Origin: Vibrio sp. JC009
GTDB taxonomy: Bacteria; Pseudomonadota; Gammaproteobacteria; Enterobacterales; Vibrionaceae
Length of the DNA: 64,000 nt
NCBI RefSeq assembly: GCF_029016485.1
Contig: NZ_CP092106.1
Span: 1,922,001-1,986,000, forward strand
Direction of reading: 5' to 3'
Within the stretch, counting starts at the first letter, position 1. Every line of letters starts with the position of its first letter. This document shows, one piece after another, positions 18,772 to 28,109 of the stretch. The notes under the pieces are model-generated. The model did no database searches, was not told the origin of the DNA, and saw nothing but the letters and a program-made list of their open reading frames with translations. A program made the translations under genes and the position numbers.

Positions 18772-19464
18772 CTATTTGATAACCGGCCAGTTGATAGCCC
18801 ATGGTTGCGCCCATTCCTGTAGCGCGGCGATAACCGCTTCAGTCTGCCACTTGGCTCCGGATGCTTTAGCATCTGCCGGATTGCAGACAAAGGTAAATTC
18901 TTCGCCCTGATAGCTGAATTTTAAAACGTAGGCGTGCAGGTAGCCCCGGTCGGACTTAACTGAAGCGTTGTAGATAGGGTCTCCCACTATGCCAGAGCCA
19001 ACAGATTTAAGCGCAACCCGGATCTGATGGGTTTTACCTGTGTGAGGCTTACACAAAAACAGCCTTTCACCCGGCTCTCCGGCTAAAGAGAAAAACTGTG
19101 TAATAGCAGGATTATTGCGGGAGTTAACCAGCTTCCAGGCTGAACGGCGTGAACGCTCCATATCCCCGACAACCAGCCCCTGCTTCTTCTTGGGCTTCTT
19201 AGTGCCGATAGCAAGGTAGAACTTTTCCACATCCCGGCTGGCAAAAAGCTGAGAAAGCGTACTTGCAGCCATCTGGTTTCTGCCCAGCAGAAGAATACCT
19301 GAAGTCATTTTATCCAGACGGTGGATAAGGTAAAGCTGGCCGTCTCCTGAAACCTTTGCCACCTCTTCCAGCAGCATAGTGTCACCATCATCCTTATGCA
19401 CACTCACATCATGATGCTTATTGATCACTAAAAAATCGGGGTGGGTATAAAGAATATCAAACAT
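18772..19464 (-). CDS. RluA-family RNA pseudouridine synthase (TIGR01621 type)
   Basis: A 230-residue single-domain pseudouridine synthase without an S4 domain. The catalytic Asp is D51 in HRLDKMTSG, and the C-terminal KPHTGKTHQIRVALKS motif is intact. It belongs to the RluA family and looks like the TIGR01621 group found in Vibrio and Shewanella. Substrate RNA is not known. ATG 19464 is used over the adjoining TTG. It pairs with the downstream methyltransferase as an RNA-modification operon. Confidence 0.87.
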   Translation of the reverse strand: MFDILYTHPDFLVINKHHDVSVHKDDGDTMLLEEVAKVSGDGQLYLIHRLDKMTSGILLLGRNQMAASTLSQLFASRDVEKFYLAIGTKKPKKKQGLVVGDMERSRRSAWKLVNSRNNPAITQFFSLAGEPGERLFLCKPHTGKTHQIRVALKSVGSGIVGDPIYNASVKSDRGYLHAYVLKFSYQGEEFTFVCNPADAKASGAKWQTEAVIAALQEWAQPWAINWPVIK

Positions 19465-19526
19465 CAACTGGCTCCTTTGCAGGCGGCAAGTATAGCTTTA
19501 TTGCAGCAAGAAGCCAGTACAAAAAA

Positions 19527-19545
19527 GGCTGCGTAAAACGCAGCC
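19527..19545 (-). terminator. Rho-independent terminator after the first NSS transporter
   Basis: GGCTGCG and CGCAGCC form a 7-bp stem with a 5-nt loop, followed on the minus strand by TTTTTT. It lies 28 nt past the transporter stop codon. Confidence 0.85.
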
Positions 19546-19572
19546 CTCTCAGATATATCGGTTGTTACGCTA

Positions 19573-20907
19573 TTACGCAAAGAACACCAACAGCATAAGT
19601 ACCGGACATACCACACGTACATACAGAGGCCAGATCTTCCAGAACAGACCTTGCTCAAGCTCTGGGTAACCCTGCTTAATTTCGCTAAGCAGTTTATCGC
19701 GGTTCCATACCCAGCCGACAATCAGAGCAAAACACAGGCCAAGCAGCGGCTGTGCATAAACGGTTGTAAGTTGAATAACGAATCCAAACAGAGCGCCAAA
19801 GTTGAATACGATGATTGCAGAGATAACCGTGATCAGGCCGCCAATCCAAAGTACAGCAGTGCTTCGCTTCTGGTTTAGCTCTTCAATTGCGCAGGCAACC
19901 GGAACTTCCAGCATAGAGATAGATGAAGTCAGTGCCGCAATAACCATCAGCAGGAAGAATACAAGGCTGATAAAGATGCCCACTGTGCCCATTGTATGGA
20001 ACATGCTCGGCAGAACGGTAAATACCAGAGTATCAGAGCTAAGCAGCGCACCGGATTCAGAGAAAATTTCAACACCATTGTTCTTAGCAACAAACATAGC
20101 CGGAAGGATCAGAAGACCTGCACTCAGTGCAACCCCCGTATCAACCATAGCAACCTGTGCTGCGGTTTTTGGCAGGTTAACTTCTTTGCTCAGGTACGAA
20201 CCATAAACCATGATGGTGCCCACACCCAGCGACAGCGAGAAGAACGCCTGCCCCATTGCACTTACAAGCATCTTAGGGCTGATCTGTGAGAAGTCAGGTA
20301 CCAGGTACATGTTCAGACCTTCCATTGCACCATCCTGAGTAAAGATATAAACAATCAGTACAGCGAAAAGTACAAACAGAACCGGCATCAGACGTGTAGA
20401 CCAGACTTCGATACCATCGTGTACACCGGCTTTAACCACGTACATGGTCATCGCCATAAAGATAACCATCAGCAGAAGGTTTCTGGATTCCCCAAAGCTG
20501 TTTACCCAGTTCGCTGCGCTATCAAGGCCAATCAGCTCGAAGCCGCTTCCGGCAAAAGCACCCACCAGCCAGCCAGCTACGATAGCGTAGAAGCTAAGGA
20601 TAAGCGACGCCGCCAGCATGCCACAGGCACCGATAAGAGCCGCGCCAAGCTTACCTTTTGGCCACACTTTTTTTAGTGACTGAATCGGGTTTGACTGTCC
20701 GTAGCGACCAATTGTCAGTTCCGCAACCAACATCGGGTACGCAAGAATGCAAACCATTGCCAGATAAACAAACAGAAACGCAGCACCACCGTTACTTGCT
20801 GCCTGAGTAGGGAATCCCCAGATATTCCCAAGGCCGACAGCAGAACCTGCCGCCGCCATAATGAAACCGAATTTCGAGGAAAACTGTCCTCTAGAACTAC
20901 TTGCCAT
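19573..20907 (-). CDS. Sodium-dependent transporter, NSS family (first copy)
   Basis: A 444-residue neurotransmitter:sodium symporter homologue with about 11-12 membrane segments. The N-terminal sodium/substrate site typical of LeuT is present (GSAVGLGNIWGFPTQAASNGG). Such proteins import amino acids with Na+. It is a paralogue of the transporter at 24309-25691; the two share the GNIWGFPTQAASNGG segment and AALTSSISMLE. No TrpR-like palindrome is seen upstream of this copy, so its substrate may differ. Confidence 0.9.
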   Translation of the reverse strand: MASSSRGQFSSKFGFIMAAAGSAVGLGNIWGFPTQAASNGGAAFLFVYLAMVCILAYPMLVAELTIGRYGQSNPIQSLKKVWPKGKLGAALIGACGMLAASLILSFYAIVAGWLVGAFAGSGFELIGLDSAANWVNSFGESRNLLLMVIFMAMTMYVVKAGVHDGIEVWSTRLMPVLFVLFAVLIVYIFTQDGAMEGLNMYLVPDFSQISPKMLVSAMGQAFFSLSLGVGTIMVYGSYLSKEVNLPKTAAQVAMVDTGVALSAGLLILPAMFVAKNNGVEIFSESGALLSSDTLVFTVLPSMFHTMGTVGIFISLVFFLLMVIAALTSSISMLEVPVACAIEELNQKRSTAVLWIGGLITVISAIIVFNFGALFGFVIQLTTVYAQPLLGLCFALIVGWVWNRDKLLSEIKQGYPELEQGLFWKIWPLYVRVVCPVLMLLVFFA

Positions 20908-21310
20908 TATATTTTTCCAATCTTTATGTTGTGTTTAAAGCAGGCATCTAAAAGTGTAAATTAATCTGTACAGACAGATAAAATCGAGGTGATACCTGAA
21001 AGGTGGCAAGTAAACCAGTTTGTGATTAAAATTGGAACCCCCGTTAGTGTATTTTTCCTCAAAATATACAAAATCCCGTCTTTTATTTTTCTTTTATGAT
21101 CTCCATTACGTTTTACCTCCTCTGAATTGCATTCCTGAAATATTTTACTCTAATTGATAGATTGCAAACTATCCATCCACCTTATAAACCTGCATGGCAG
21201 CAGGAATATCTTTCTAATTTGCATCCCATTACTGCAAAAGAAACTACGGACAAAGCCCTTAAATCGTATTACTATCTGAATAATTAGTGGGTTACAGAAC
21301 GAAAGGCAAA
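20908..21310. other. Divergent intergenic region, NSS transporter / cls
   Basis: About 400 bp between two divergent genes must hold both promoters. It is AT-rich. I see no repeat, operator palindrome, terminator or RNA gene here. An in-frame GTG at 21287 precedes cls, but the ATG at 21311 has the better ribosome site. Confidence 0.5.
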
Positions 21311-22765
21311 ATGGAAAAGTTCTACCAGGTGCTAACGCTTGTCAGTTTAATTGGTTATTGGGTGCTGGTTGCCGGTGTTACCCTGCGGGTGGTATTGAAA
21401 AGACGGGCTGTCAGCATCTCCCTTGCCTGGTTGATGATCATCTATATCCTGCCTATCGTCGGTGTTTTCTGCTATTTCCTGTTTGGCGAACTGAACCTTG
21501 GTCGCAAAAGAGCGGAACGGGCACAGAAGATGTTTACTCCCTACCAGGAGTGGTTTAACCAACTGCAATACTGCCAGGCTCATAAACCTGAGCTAATGAG
21601 CCCGCAGATCACCAAAATTGACCTTCTTTGCAGCCACAGAATGGGTATTCCGGCACTTTGCGGAAACTCTCTTGCTTTGATGGACTCACCAGAGCAGATC
21701 CTGAGAAGCATGGTAAAAGATATTGAGAACGCTCAGTCTCATATCCGGGTTGTGTTCTATATATGGAATACCGGAGGTCTTGCTGATGCGGTGGGCTCTG
21801 CACTGGCAAGAGCGGCTAAGCGGGGCGTTCAGGTTCAGCTACTGCTTGATTCAGCAGGCAGTAATCGTTTCTTTAAAAGCCATTGGGTAGATCTTCTGAA
21901 AAATGCTGGTGTCGATGTTCAGCAGGCACTTGCAGTTAGCCCATGGCGGGTATTTCTTCGCCGGCTGGATTTACGTCAGCACAGAAAGATCGTGGTGATT
22001 GATGACACTGTTGCCTATACCGGCTCAATGAATCTGGTTGACCCTTCTTTCTTCAAACGAGAGGCTGGTGTTGGTCAGTGGATAGATGTGATGACCCGGA
22101 TTACCGGCCCGACAGTGAATGTGCTATCGGCTATCCACGCCTGGGACTGGGAAGTGGAAACCGGTCACCGGATCCTGCCTCAACTGCCTGAGTGCCTGAT
22201 CGATAAGTCTGCTCGTTCGCTGCCTATTCAGGTCGTCCCATCCGGTCCGGGTATGCCGACAAACCTTATCCAGCAAGTACTCACGCTGGCAATTAACCAG
22301 GCAACACGTTCCCTGCGTATTACCACCCCCTACTTCGTACCAAGCGACGAATTGCTTGAAGAGCTGAAAATGACCGCTCAGCGCGGCGTTCAGGTTGATA
22401 TTATTATCCCAAAGAAAAATGACTCTCTTATGGTGCAGTGGGCATCCAGGGCTTACTACTCTGAGCTTTTAGAAGCAGGCGTTCGCATATTTGAATTTGA
22501 CGGTGGTCTGCTGCATACCAAGTCGGTTGTGGTTGATGAGCAATACTGCCTTGTGGGTACAGTAAATCTGGATATGCGCAGCCTGTGGCTGAATTTTGAG
22601 CTGACACTGGCTGTCGATGATGTGGCATTCACTCAGAACCTGCACGATCTTCAGCTCTCCTATATCGAGTCTTCATCTCAGGTAACAGAAGAAAGCTGGA
22701 ACAGCCGTCCCATGTACTACCACTTTCTGGAACGGGCCTTTTATCTGTTTAGTCCTTTATTATAA
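21311..22765 (+). CDS. clsA: Cardiolipin synthase
   Basis: Condenses two phosphatidylglycerols to cardiolipin and glycerol at the inner membrane. The 484-residue protein has two N-terminal membrane helices and two phospholipase-D motifs: H224-x-K226 (RQHRKIVVIDD) and a second beginning at H402 (LHTKSVVVDE). ATG 21311 with GAAAGG upstream is chosen over GTG 21287. Layout and length match ClsA rather than ClsB or ClsC. Confidence 0.94.
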   Translation: MEKFYQVLTLVSLIGYWVLVAGVTLRVVLKRRAVSISLAWLMIIYILPIVGVFCYFLFGELNLGRKRAERAQKMFTPYQEWFNQLQYCQAHKPELMSPQITKIDLLCSHRMGIPALCGNSLALMDSPEQILRSMVKDIENAQSHIRVVFYIWNTGGLADAVGSALARAAKRGVQVQLLLDSAGSNRFFKSHWVDLLKNAGVDVQQALAVSPWRVFLRRLDLRQHRKIVVIDDTVAYTGSMNLVDPSFFKREAGVGQWIDVMTRITGPTVNVLSAIHAWDWEVETGHRILPQLPECLIDKSARSLPIQVVPSGPGMPTNLIQQVLTLAINQATRSLRITTPYFVPSDELLEELKMTAQRGVQVDIIIPKKNDSLMVQWASRAYYSELLEAGVRIFEFDGGLLHTKSVVVDEQYCLVGTVNLDMRSLWLNFELTLAVDDVAFTQNLHDLQLSYIESSSQVTEESWNSRPMYYHFLERAFYLFSPLL

Positions 22766-22845
22766 CAAACACATATATAACTAACGCTTGCCTAACACTT
22801 CATATTCTGTTTTATTTTTACAAAATAAGTTGATAAGGAAGTGTA

Positions 22846-24036
22846 ATGCCTGAGAAGAAACAGACTAAATTCGTAACATCAGGGCGTGCGAAAAAGTATA
22901 CCAACGGAGTGGTGAACCCTCCTGTACAAAGAGCCTCGACCATTGTTTTTGACACAGTGGCAGACAAAAAGAAAGCGCAGGCAAATATTGCCAATAACGC
23001 GCTGGTTTACGGCCGACGCGGCACGACTACCCATTTTGCATTCCAGGATGCTATGACAGAAATTGAGGGTGGCGCGGGTTGCTATCTTTATCCTTGCGGC
23101 ACCGCAGCTATCACTGCTGCTATCCTCGCTTTTGTTAAAACCGGCGACCATATCCTGATGGTAGACAACTGTTACGAGCCGACACGTAACATCTGTGAAA
23201 ATATGCTGAAAAAAATGGGCATCGAGACAACTTACTTTGATCCCATGATCGGCGAAGAAATTCGTGACTTGATTCAGCCAAACACCGCATTGCTGTTTTT
23301 GGAGTCTCCGGGGTCAATTACCATGGAAGTGCAGGATGTGCCGACTCTGGCAAGCATCGCTCACGAATCTGACATCGTCGTTGTACTGGATAATACCTGG
23401 GGCGCTGGCGTTAACTTCTCTCCTTTTGACCACGGCGTGGATATCTCGCTTCAGGCAGCGACCAAATATATCGTTGGTCATTCTGACGTTATGCTGGGCA
23501 CCGCAGTGGCAAATGAAAAATACTGGCCTCACCTGCGTGAACAGAGCTACCTGCTTGGTTACTGCGTATCGCCAGATGATGCTTATCTTGGTCTTCGCGG
23601 GATCAGAACTCTGGATATACGCCTACGTCAGCATGAAGAAAACAGTATTAGAGTTGCGAACTGGCTGGCACAGCGCCCTGAAGTGGATCATATCCGTCAC
23701 CCGGCTTTTGAGTCCTGTCCGGGCCATGAGTTCTACAAAAGAGACTTTACCGGCGCTAACGGCCTTTTCTCCTTTGTATTAAAAACATCTGACGAAAAAG
23801 CAACAACCGCACTGCTGGATGAGATGGAACACTTTAGCATGGGTTACTCTTGGGGTGGGTTTGAAAGCCTTATTCTTGCTCATGAGCCTGAAGCAATTAA
23901 ATCCATCAGAACGGTTTCTGATCCTGAATTCTCCGGAACTCTGATTCGTCTTCATATTGGTTTAGAGCATACGGACGATCTGATTGCTGATCTGGAAGCG
24001 GGTTTTGAGCGTTACAACGCAGCCTTAAATCGCTAA
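22846..24036 (+). CDS. metC: Cystathionine beta-lyase
   Basis: Cleaves cystathionine to homocysteine, pyruvate and ammonia in methionine synthesis. It is a 396-residue Cys/Met-metabolism PLP enzyme, with the PLP lysine at K207 (QAATKYIVGHSD). The C-terminal phrase YSWGGFESL is typical of MetC. AAGGAAG precedes the ATG. It is flanked by cls and an NSS transporter rather than other met genes. A structured intergenic repeat follows. Confidence 0.93.
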   Translation: MPEKKQTKFVTSGRAKKYTNGVVNPPVQRASTIVFDTVADKKKAQANIANNALVYGRRGTTTHFAFQDAMTEIEGGAGCYLYPCGTAAITAAILAFVKTGDHILMVDNCYEPTRNICENMLKKMGIETTYFDPMIGEEIRDLIQPNTALLFLESPGSITMEVQDVPTLASIAHESDIVVVLDNTWGAGVNFSPFDHGVDISLQAATKYIVGHSDVMLGTAVANEKYWPHLREQSYLLGYCVSPDDAYLGLRGIRTLDIRLRQHEENSIRVANWLAQRPEVDHIRHPAFESCPGHEFYKRDFTGANGLFSFVLKTSDEKATTALLDEMEHFSMGYSWGGFESLILAHEPEAIKSIRTVSDPEFSGTLIRLHIGLEHTDDLIADLEAGFERYNAALNR

Positions 24037-24038
24037 CA

Positions 24039-24165
24039 ATTCGTCATTCTCGTGAAGACGGGAATCTTCTTCAAGCGCGTTGTGGACTCGCAAATTATCT
24101 CTGGCTCTACAGCGCGTTGAAGATAGATTCCGGATAAAAGCTTCGCAATTTCCGGAATGACGAAT
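24039..24165. repeat. Nested inverted-repeat element after metC
   Basis: The outer arms ATTCGTCATTC (24039-24049) and GAATGACGAAT (24155-24165) are exact complements. Inside them, GGAATCTTCTTCAAGCGCG is approximately mirrored by CGCGTTGAAGATAGATTCC. The whole 127 bp could fold as one long hairpin. It resembles the GTCATTC...GAATGAC dispersed intergenic elements of vibrios and may also end metC transcription. Confidence 0.75.
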
Positions 24166-24268
24166 GCTAAGTGTACACATATCATTACAGTCTAATTCAC
24201 TATCATTTCATCCCCTCACCTAACTTTTATCCTGGCATTGCTTGCTCACATAGTTCATTTACATTACT

Positions 24269-24286
24269 GTACTAGCAAACTAGTTC
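24269..24286 (+). promoter_or_regulatory. TrpR-operator-like palindrome upstream of the second NSS transporter
   Basis: GTACTAGCAAACTAGTTC matches the trp operator of this window (3102-3119) at 15 of 18 positions, and both CTAG half-sites are exact. It lies 23 bp ahead of the ATG at 24309, where a promoter is expected (TTTACA at 24258-24263 may be the -35). Confidence 0.8.
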
Positions 24287-24308
24287 GCAGTTATGGTTGT
24301 ATAAATAA

Positions 24309-25691
24309 ATGAGTCAGGTAGATGTTGTCTCTTTGGACCAGTCCGGTCCATCCCGTGAAAGTTTCGGTTCCCGTTTAGGTTTTATTCTTGCAGCAGCAGG
24401 GGCTGCGGTGGGGCTTGGTAATATCTGGGGATTTCCGACCCAGGCGGCCAGTAATGGCGGTGGTGCTTTTCTTCTGGTTTATCTGGTAATGATCCTGATC
24501 GTCGCCTTCCCTATGCTTGTGGTGGAGATGGCTATCGGTCGTTATGGACAGGCTAACCCGGTCGACAGTATGAAGTCGCTGACAGCCAACCCGTTGGGCA
24601 AGAAAATCGGCGGTCTTGTTGGCTGGATTGGCCTGAGTGTTCCGAGTGCGGTTCTGGCGTTTTACAGCATTGTTGGTGGCTGGCTTATCTGTTTCTTGCT
24701 GGGTGCGATTACCGATCTGATGGGGCTTGAAGCCGCGACCGCGTGGTTTAAAGGGTTCAGCGTAGAGCGTAACCTGTTTGGCACCATTGTCTTTTATGTG
24801 CTCACTATCCTGATCGTTCAGGGCGGTGTTAAACAAGGTATTGAGAAATGGTCTACACGCCTGATGCCGGCGCTGTTTGTTCTGTTTGGTTTGCTGTTTG
24901 TCTACATTATGATGCAGCAGGGTGCAATGGACGGGTTAAAACATTACCTTATCCCCGACTTTTCTAAAGTAATGGACAGAAAACTGATCCTTGCCGCCAT
25001 GGGCCAGGGCTTCTTCTCGCTGACTATCGGCGGCTGCTCTATGCTGATTTACGGCTCCTACCTGAGTAAGAAAGAGAACCTGCCGAAAATGGCGATGAAT
25101 GTCACTCTGGTAGATACCGCCGTTGCCTTTATCGCAGGTCTTGTAGTAATGCCGGCTATGTTCGTGGCAATGCAAAAAGGTGTTCAGATTTATGCCGAAG
25201 ACGGCTCTTTGCTTAGCTCAGATACTTTGGTATTTACTGTGCTTCCGCTGATGTTCGACAGCCTTGGACTGTTTGGTCAGCTGTTTGCTGTGGTGTTTTT
25301 CCTTCTGCTGACAATTGCTGCCCTGACCTCATCAATCTCAATGCTGGAATGTCCGGTTGCTCTGGTGAGCGAGCGTATGAATACAAAGCGAACTCCAACC
25401 TCATGGGTACTGGGCGGACTGATTGCCGCCTTCAGCGTGGTGATTGTCTACAACTTTGGCGCTCTGTTTGGTCTGGTAGCGACGGTGGCGACACAATACC
25501 TGCAACCAACCGCTGCACTGATGTTCTGTCTGTTCGGCGGCTGGGTCTGGAACCGTCACTCCAAAATTAAAGAGCTGGAGCAGGGCTACCCTGAGTTTCA
25601 GCAAGGCTGGTTTGGTAAGCTATGGCCGATATACGTTAAGTTTGTCTGTCCGGTTCTGGTTGCTACGGTCATCTGGGCTTCATTCGGGTAA
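24309..25691 (+). CDS. Sodium-dependent transporter, NSS family; probable tryptophan importer
   Basis: A 460-residue sodium symporter with about 12 membrane segments and the N-terminal LeuT-type site (GAAVGLGNIWGFPTQAASNGG). NSS members import amino acids, and TnaT of Symbiobacterium is an NSS tryptophan transporter. The TrpR-like palindrome directly upstream makes tryptophan the best guess for the substrate; this is inference from regulation. No clear Shine-Dalgarno is seen before the ATG. The first 15 or so residues precede the conserved core. A bidirectional terminator separates it from tag. Confidence 0.88.
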   Translation: MSQVDVVSLDQSGPSRESFGSRLGFILAAAGAAVGLGNIWGFPTQAASNGGGAFLLVYLVMILIVAFPMLVVEMAIGRYGQANPVDSMKSLTANPLGKKIGGLVGWIGLSVPSAVLAFYSIVGGWLICFLLGAITDLMGLEAATAWFKGFSVERNLFGTIVFYVLTILIVQGGVKQGIEKWSTRLMPALFVLFGLLFVYIMMQQGAMDGLKHYLIPDFSKVMDRKLILAAMGQGFFSLTIGGCSMLIYGSYLSKKENLPKMAMNVTLVDTAVAFIAGLVVMPAMFVAMQKGVQIYAEDGSLLSSDTLVFTVLPLMFDSLGLFGQLFAVVFFLLLTIAALTSSISMLECPVALVSERMNTKRTPTSWVLGGLIAAFSVVIVYNFGALFGLVATVATQYLQPTAALMFCLFGGWVWNRHSKIKELEQGYPEFQQGWFGKLWPIYVKFVCPVLVATVIWASFG

Positions 25692-25696
25692 GAGCT

Positions 25697-25725
25697 AAGA
25701 AGGGCGCATATTCGCGCCCTTCTTA
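25697..25725. terminator. Bidirectional terminator between the NSS transporter and tag
   Basis: AAGAAGGGCGC (25697-25707) pairs exactly with GCGCCCTTCTT (25714-25724) around a 6-nt loop, with A/T-rich flanks on both sides. It serves two convergent genes. Confidence 0.85.
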
Positions 25726-25729
25726 TTGA

Positions 25730-26335
25730 CTACTTTTCATTGTGAGCCGAAAAATCCGGAAGCGGTATTTTCATCACCTCTTCCCTTCGCGAACACCCTT
25801 TTACATGGTCATTGACCAGCCCGGTCGCCTGCATATGCGCGTACATAATGGTTGAGCCAACAAACTTAAAGCCACGCTTTTTCATATCCTTAGCCAGTGC
25901 ATCCGATTCTGGTGTCATTGCCGGATAATCTTCCAGATTGTCAAAGTGACTGACTTTCACCTTGTAACCCACAAACGACCAGATATAGCGACAGAAGCTA
26001 CCAAACTCCTTCTGGATTTCGATAAAGCGCTTGGCGTTATTTATGGTTGCGGAGATCTTCGCTCGGTTTCGGATTATGGAGGCATCCTGCATCAGACGTT
26101 CCACATCGTCATCGGTAAACTCAGAAACTTTCACAACATCATAATCTGCAAATGCCTTCTGATATCCGCCTCTGCGCTTAAGGATGGTATACCAGCTCAG
26201 TCCGGCCTGAGCGGATTCAAGCACTAAAAACTCAAACATGGTTTTATCATCCGTGACCGGTACACCCCACTCTTCATCATGGTATTTCACATAGTCCGGT
26301 TTGCTTAAATCCACCCAGGGGCATCTTTGACACAT
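25730..26335 (-). CDS. tag: DNA-3-methyladenine glycosylase I
   Basis: Removes 3-methyladenine from alkylated DNA. The 201-residue protein keeps the Tag zinc-site elements: Cys in MCQRCPW, His in KYHDEEWG, and the C-terminal His/Cys in NDHVKGCSRR. ATG 26335 is used; an in-frame start at 26386 would add 17 residues not found in the family. Typical Tag length is about 190 residues. Confidence 0.94.
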   Translation of the reverse strand: MCQRCPWVDLSKPDYVKYHDEEWGVPVTDDKTMFEFLVLESAQAGLSWYTILKRRGGYQKAFADYDVVKVSEFTDDDVERLMQDASIIRNRAKISATINNAKRFIEIQKEFGSFCRYIWSFVGYKVKVSHFDNLEDYPAMTPESDALAKDMKKRGFKFVGSTIMYAHMQATGLVNDHVKGCSRREEVMKIPLPDFSAHNEK

Positions 26336-26378
26336 AGCTTTTTCTCCGAATAGTCTTGGTTGCCCCTCATTAAACACT

Positions 26379-26614
26379 AATATCAAAATGACCGCAGTAC
26401 GGTTCTCCCCCTTGAGCGATAGAGCTGAGTATTTTCATGACAGCCGAGAAAAGGGGGAGTTAGAGGGGGTTGGTGATATATTAGCTTAATCAATAAGTTA
26501 ATCCTAGACGCAACAACCCCTCCCAGCCTCCCCTTCGATGGAACTTCTTCGCAAATCCTACCTTTCAGGGTTAAGGGGAGGAGCAGTTCTTTGCCCCTTA
26601 AACTTAAATAAAAG
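26379..26614. repeat. Intergenic repeat element, copy B (PPLTPP type)
   Basis: About 236 bp in the tag-pspC gap, matching copy A at 10177-10421. Both copies keep CGGTTCTCCCCCTTGAG, GGGGGAGTTAGAGGGGG, CAACCCCTCCC, CCTCCCCTTCGATG and TTAAACTT at the end. The segments between the blocks differ, as expected for conserved pairing arms with free loops. There is no plausible coding content. Confidence 0.8.
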
Positions 26615-26621
26615 CCTCTCA

Positions 26622-27008
26622 CTATAAGTTCTTAAACTCGCGATTCACTTTAAAAGCCTCTGAAGTGACATAGGCTTCCATATCCTTCACTCTGCTCTCA
26701 ACATCACCGAGCTCAAAATCCAGCTTATCCAGCAAGCCCGACGGCGACTGTCCGGCCTGCCATGCTTTACTTTTCAGCTTGTAATCTCTTGGCGACTGAA
26801 AATCGCGCTGATCGTAGGGTTGCTTCTCCAGCATCAGTGTTAATGCCACATAGGCAAGAATAACCAGGAAACTCCCGCCGAGCAGCGCGGCCGATACAAC
26901 CAGTATCCGCACCAGCCAGATCTCTAAGCCGAAGAATCCGGCGATACCCGCGCACACTCCGGTCAGCTTGCCGTTTACCGTATCGCGGAATAACTGTCTA
27001 TCGCTCAT
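26622..27008 (-). CDS. pspC: Phage shock protein C
   Basis: A 128-residue inner-membrane protein. The N-terminal PspC domain carries the VCAGIAGFFGLEIWLVR element, followed by one or two membrane helices and a cytoplasmic or periplasmic coiled tail. With PspB it senses envelope stress and releases PspF from PspA. ATG 27008 with GGAGG upstream is preferred to GTG 27014. It overlaps the end of pspB by 11 bp. Confidence 0.93.
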   Translation of the reverse strand: MSDRQLFRDTVNGKLTGVCAGIAGFFGLEIWLVRILVVSAALLGGSFLVILAYVALTLMLEKQPYDQRDFQSPRDYKLKSKAWQAGQSPSGLLDKLDFELGDVESRVKDMEAYVTSEAFKVNREFKNL

Positions 27009-27234
27009 AGTCACGCCTCCAGTTAGGCGACTCTGAATCCAGAATCTTTTCCAGAGTACGAACTCTCATCTGCAGAGACTCTGCCTTAGCAGACAAAGTC
27101 TCCAGCTTTTCATACTCCTCTGAAGATAGCCCGGTATCCGACGTCTTCTTGCTCCGGTAGTGAAGAAACAACCACAGAGGTGCCACGAAGATCAGAAATA
27201 CAACCAATGGACCTGTAATAATGGCTGCTGTCAT
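26998..27234 (-). CDS. pspB: Phage shock protein B
   Basis: A 78-residue protein with one N-terminal membrane helix (residues about 3-24) and a cytoplasmic coiled-coil containing a leucine-type heptad (LETLSAKAESLQMRVRTLEKIL). It works with PspC in sensing loss of membrane integrity. It lies 12 nt after pspA and overlaps pspC, so the three genes form one transcript. Confidence 0.93.
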   Translation of the reverse strand: MTAAIITGPLVVFLIFVAPLWLFLHYRSKKTSDTGLSSEEYEKLETLSAKAESLQMRVRTLEKILDSESPNWRRDYER

Positions 27235-27246
27235 AATTCACTCCTG

Positions 27247-27915
27247 TTATTTATCTTTATTCATCTGCTCTTTCATTTTAGCCAGTTCCTGCTCAATCTC
27301 ATCCTGAGCCTGCAATTCTGCAAATTCCTGGTCTAAAGACTTACCCTGTCCTGAAAGCGCATAGCTGTCTGCTTCGGCTTCAAGTTCATCGATTCTTCTT
27401 TCATACTGATCAAACTTGGACATTGCCTCGTCAGTACGGCTGGTATGAAGTGATCTCTGAACATCACGACGGCTGCCGGCCGCTTCTCTGCGAATCACCA
27501 GCGCTTGTTGTTTCGCGCGGGTCTCATTGATTTTCGCTTCCAGTTTACCAATTTCACCGGTCAGTTTATCAATGGTTTCTTCAACCAGAGTCTGCTCGGT
27601 ATGAAGCCCTTTAACAATATCCTGAAGCTTCTGCCTTTCGATTAATGCGGCACGGGCCAGATCTTCACGCTCTTTAGCCAGAGCCAGAGACGCCTTCTGC
27701 TGCCATTCCAGAATCTGAACTTCAACAGCATCCACTCTGCGGGCAAGCTCTTTCTTATCCGCAATAGCCTTAGCTGAATTGGTTCTTACTTCCACCAGTG
27801 TGTCTTCCATCTCCTGAATAATCAGACGAATCATTTTTTCAGGATCTTCTGCTTTATCTAACAGTGAACTGATATTTGAGTTCACGATATCAGCGAAACG
27901 AGAGAAAATACCCAT
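27247..27915 (-). CDS. pspA: Phage shock protein A
   Basis: A 222-residue ESCRT-III-like coiled-coil protein that binds stressed inner membrane and otherwise inhibits PspF. The amphipathic N-terminus ([21 protein letters not shown]) and the long helical body are standard for the family. AAGGAG lies close to the start. It is first in pspABC and is driven by the sigma-54 promoter at 27981-27995. Confidence 0.95.
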   Translation of the reverse strand: MGIFSRFADIVNSNISSLLDKAEDPEKMIRLIIQEMEDTLVEVRTNSAKAIADKKELARRVDAVEVQILEWQQKASLALAKEREDLARAALIERQKLQDIVKGLHTEQTLVEETIDKLTGEIGKLEAKINETRAKQQALVIRREAAGSRRDVQRSLHTSRTDEAMSKFDQYERRIDELEAEADSYALSGQGKSLDQEFAELQAQDEIEQELAKMKEQMNKDK

Positions 27916-27980
27916 AATTTACTCCTTTGCGTACCTATCTGTAGTCTGTGACTGTCTGCCAGTCTGTTACCAATAGATAA

Positions 27981-27995
27981 CCAAGATACGTGCCA
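27981..27995 (-). promoter_or_regulatory. Sigma-54 promoter of pspABC
   Basis: On the minus strand the site reads TGGCACGTATCTTGG, against the consensus TGGCACG-N4-TTGC, with one mismatch in the -12 element. It lies 66 bp ahead of the pspA start. PspF, encoded divergently next door, would bind further upstream. Confidence 0.88.
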
Positions 27996-28109
27996 ACCTT
28001 TCACTCTTTAATTTTCAACAGGTTACAGAAAGAGGACGTTTTTCACAAAGGGTGCTATGATAAAAAATACCACCAGGTGGTAAATTTTACCTATATGGAA
28101 TCACAAAAC

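Noticed and set aside
20908-21310. TrpR operator for the first NSS transporter
   Set aside because: No CTAG-type palindrome is present in the region on either strand.
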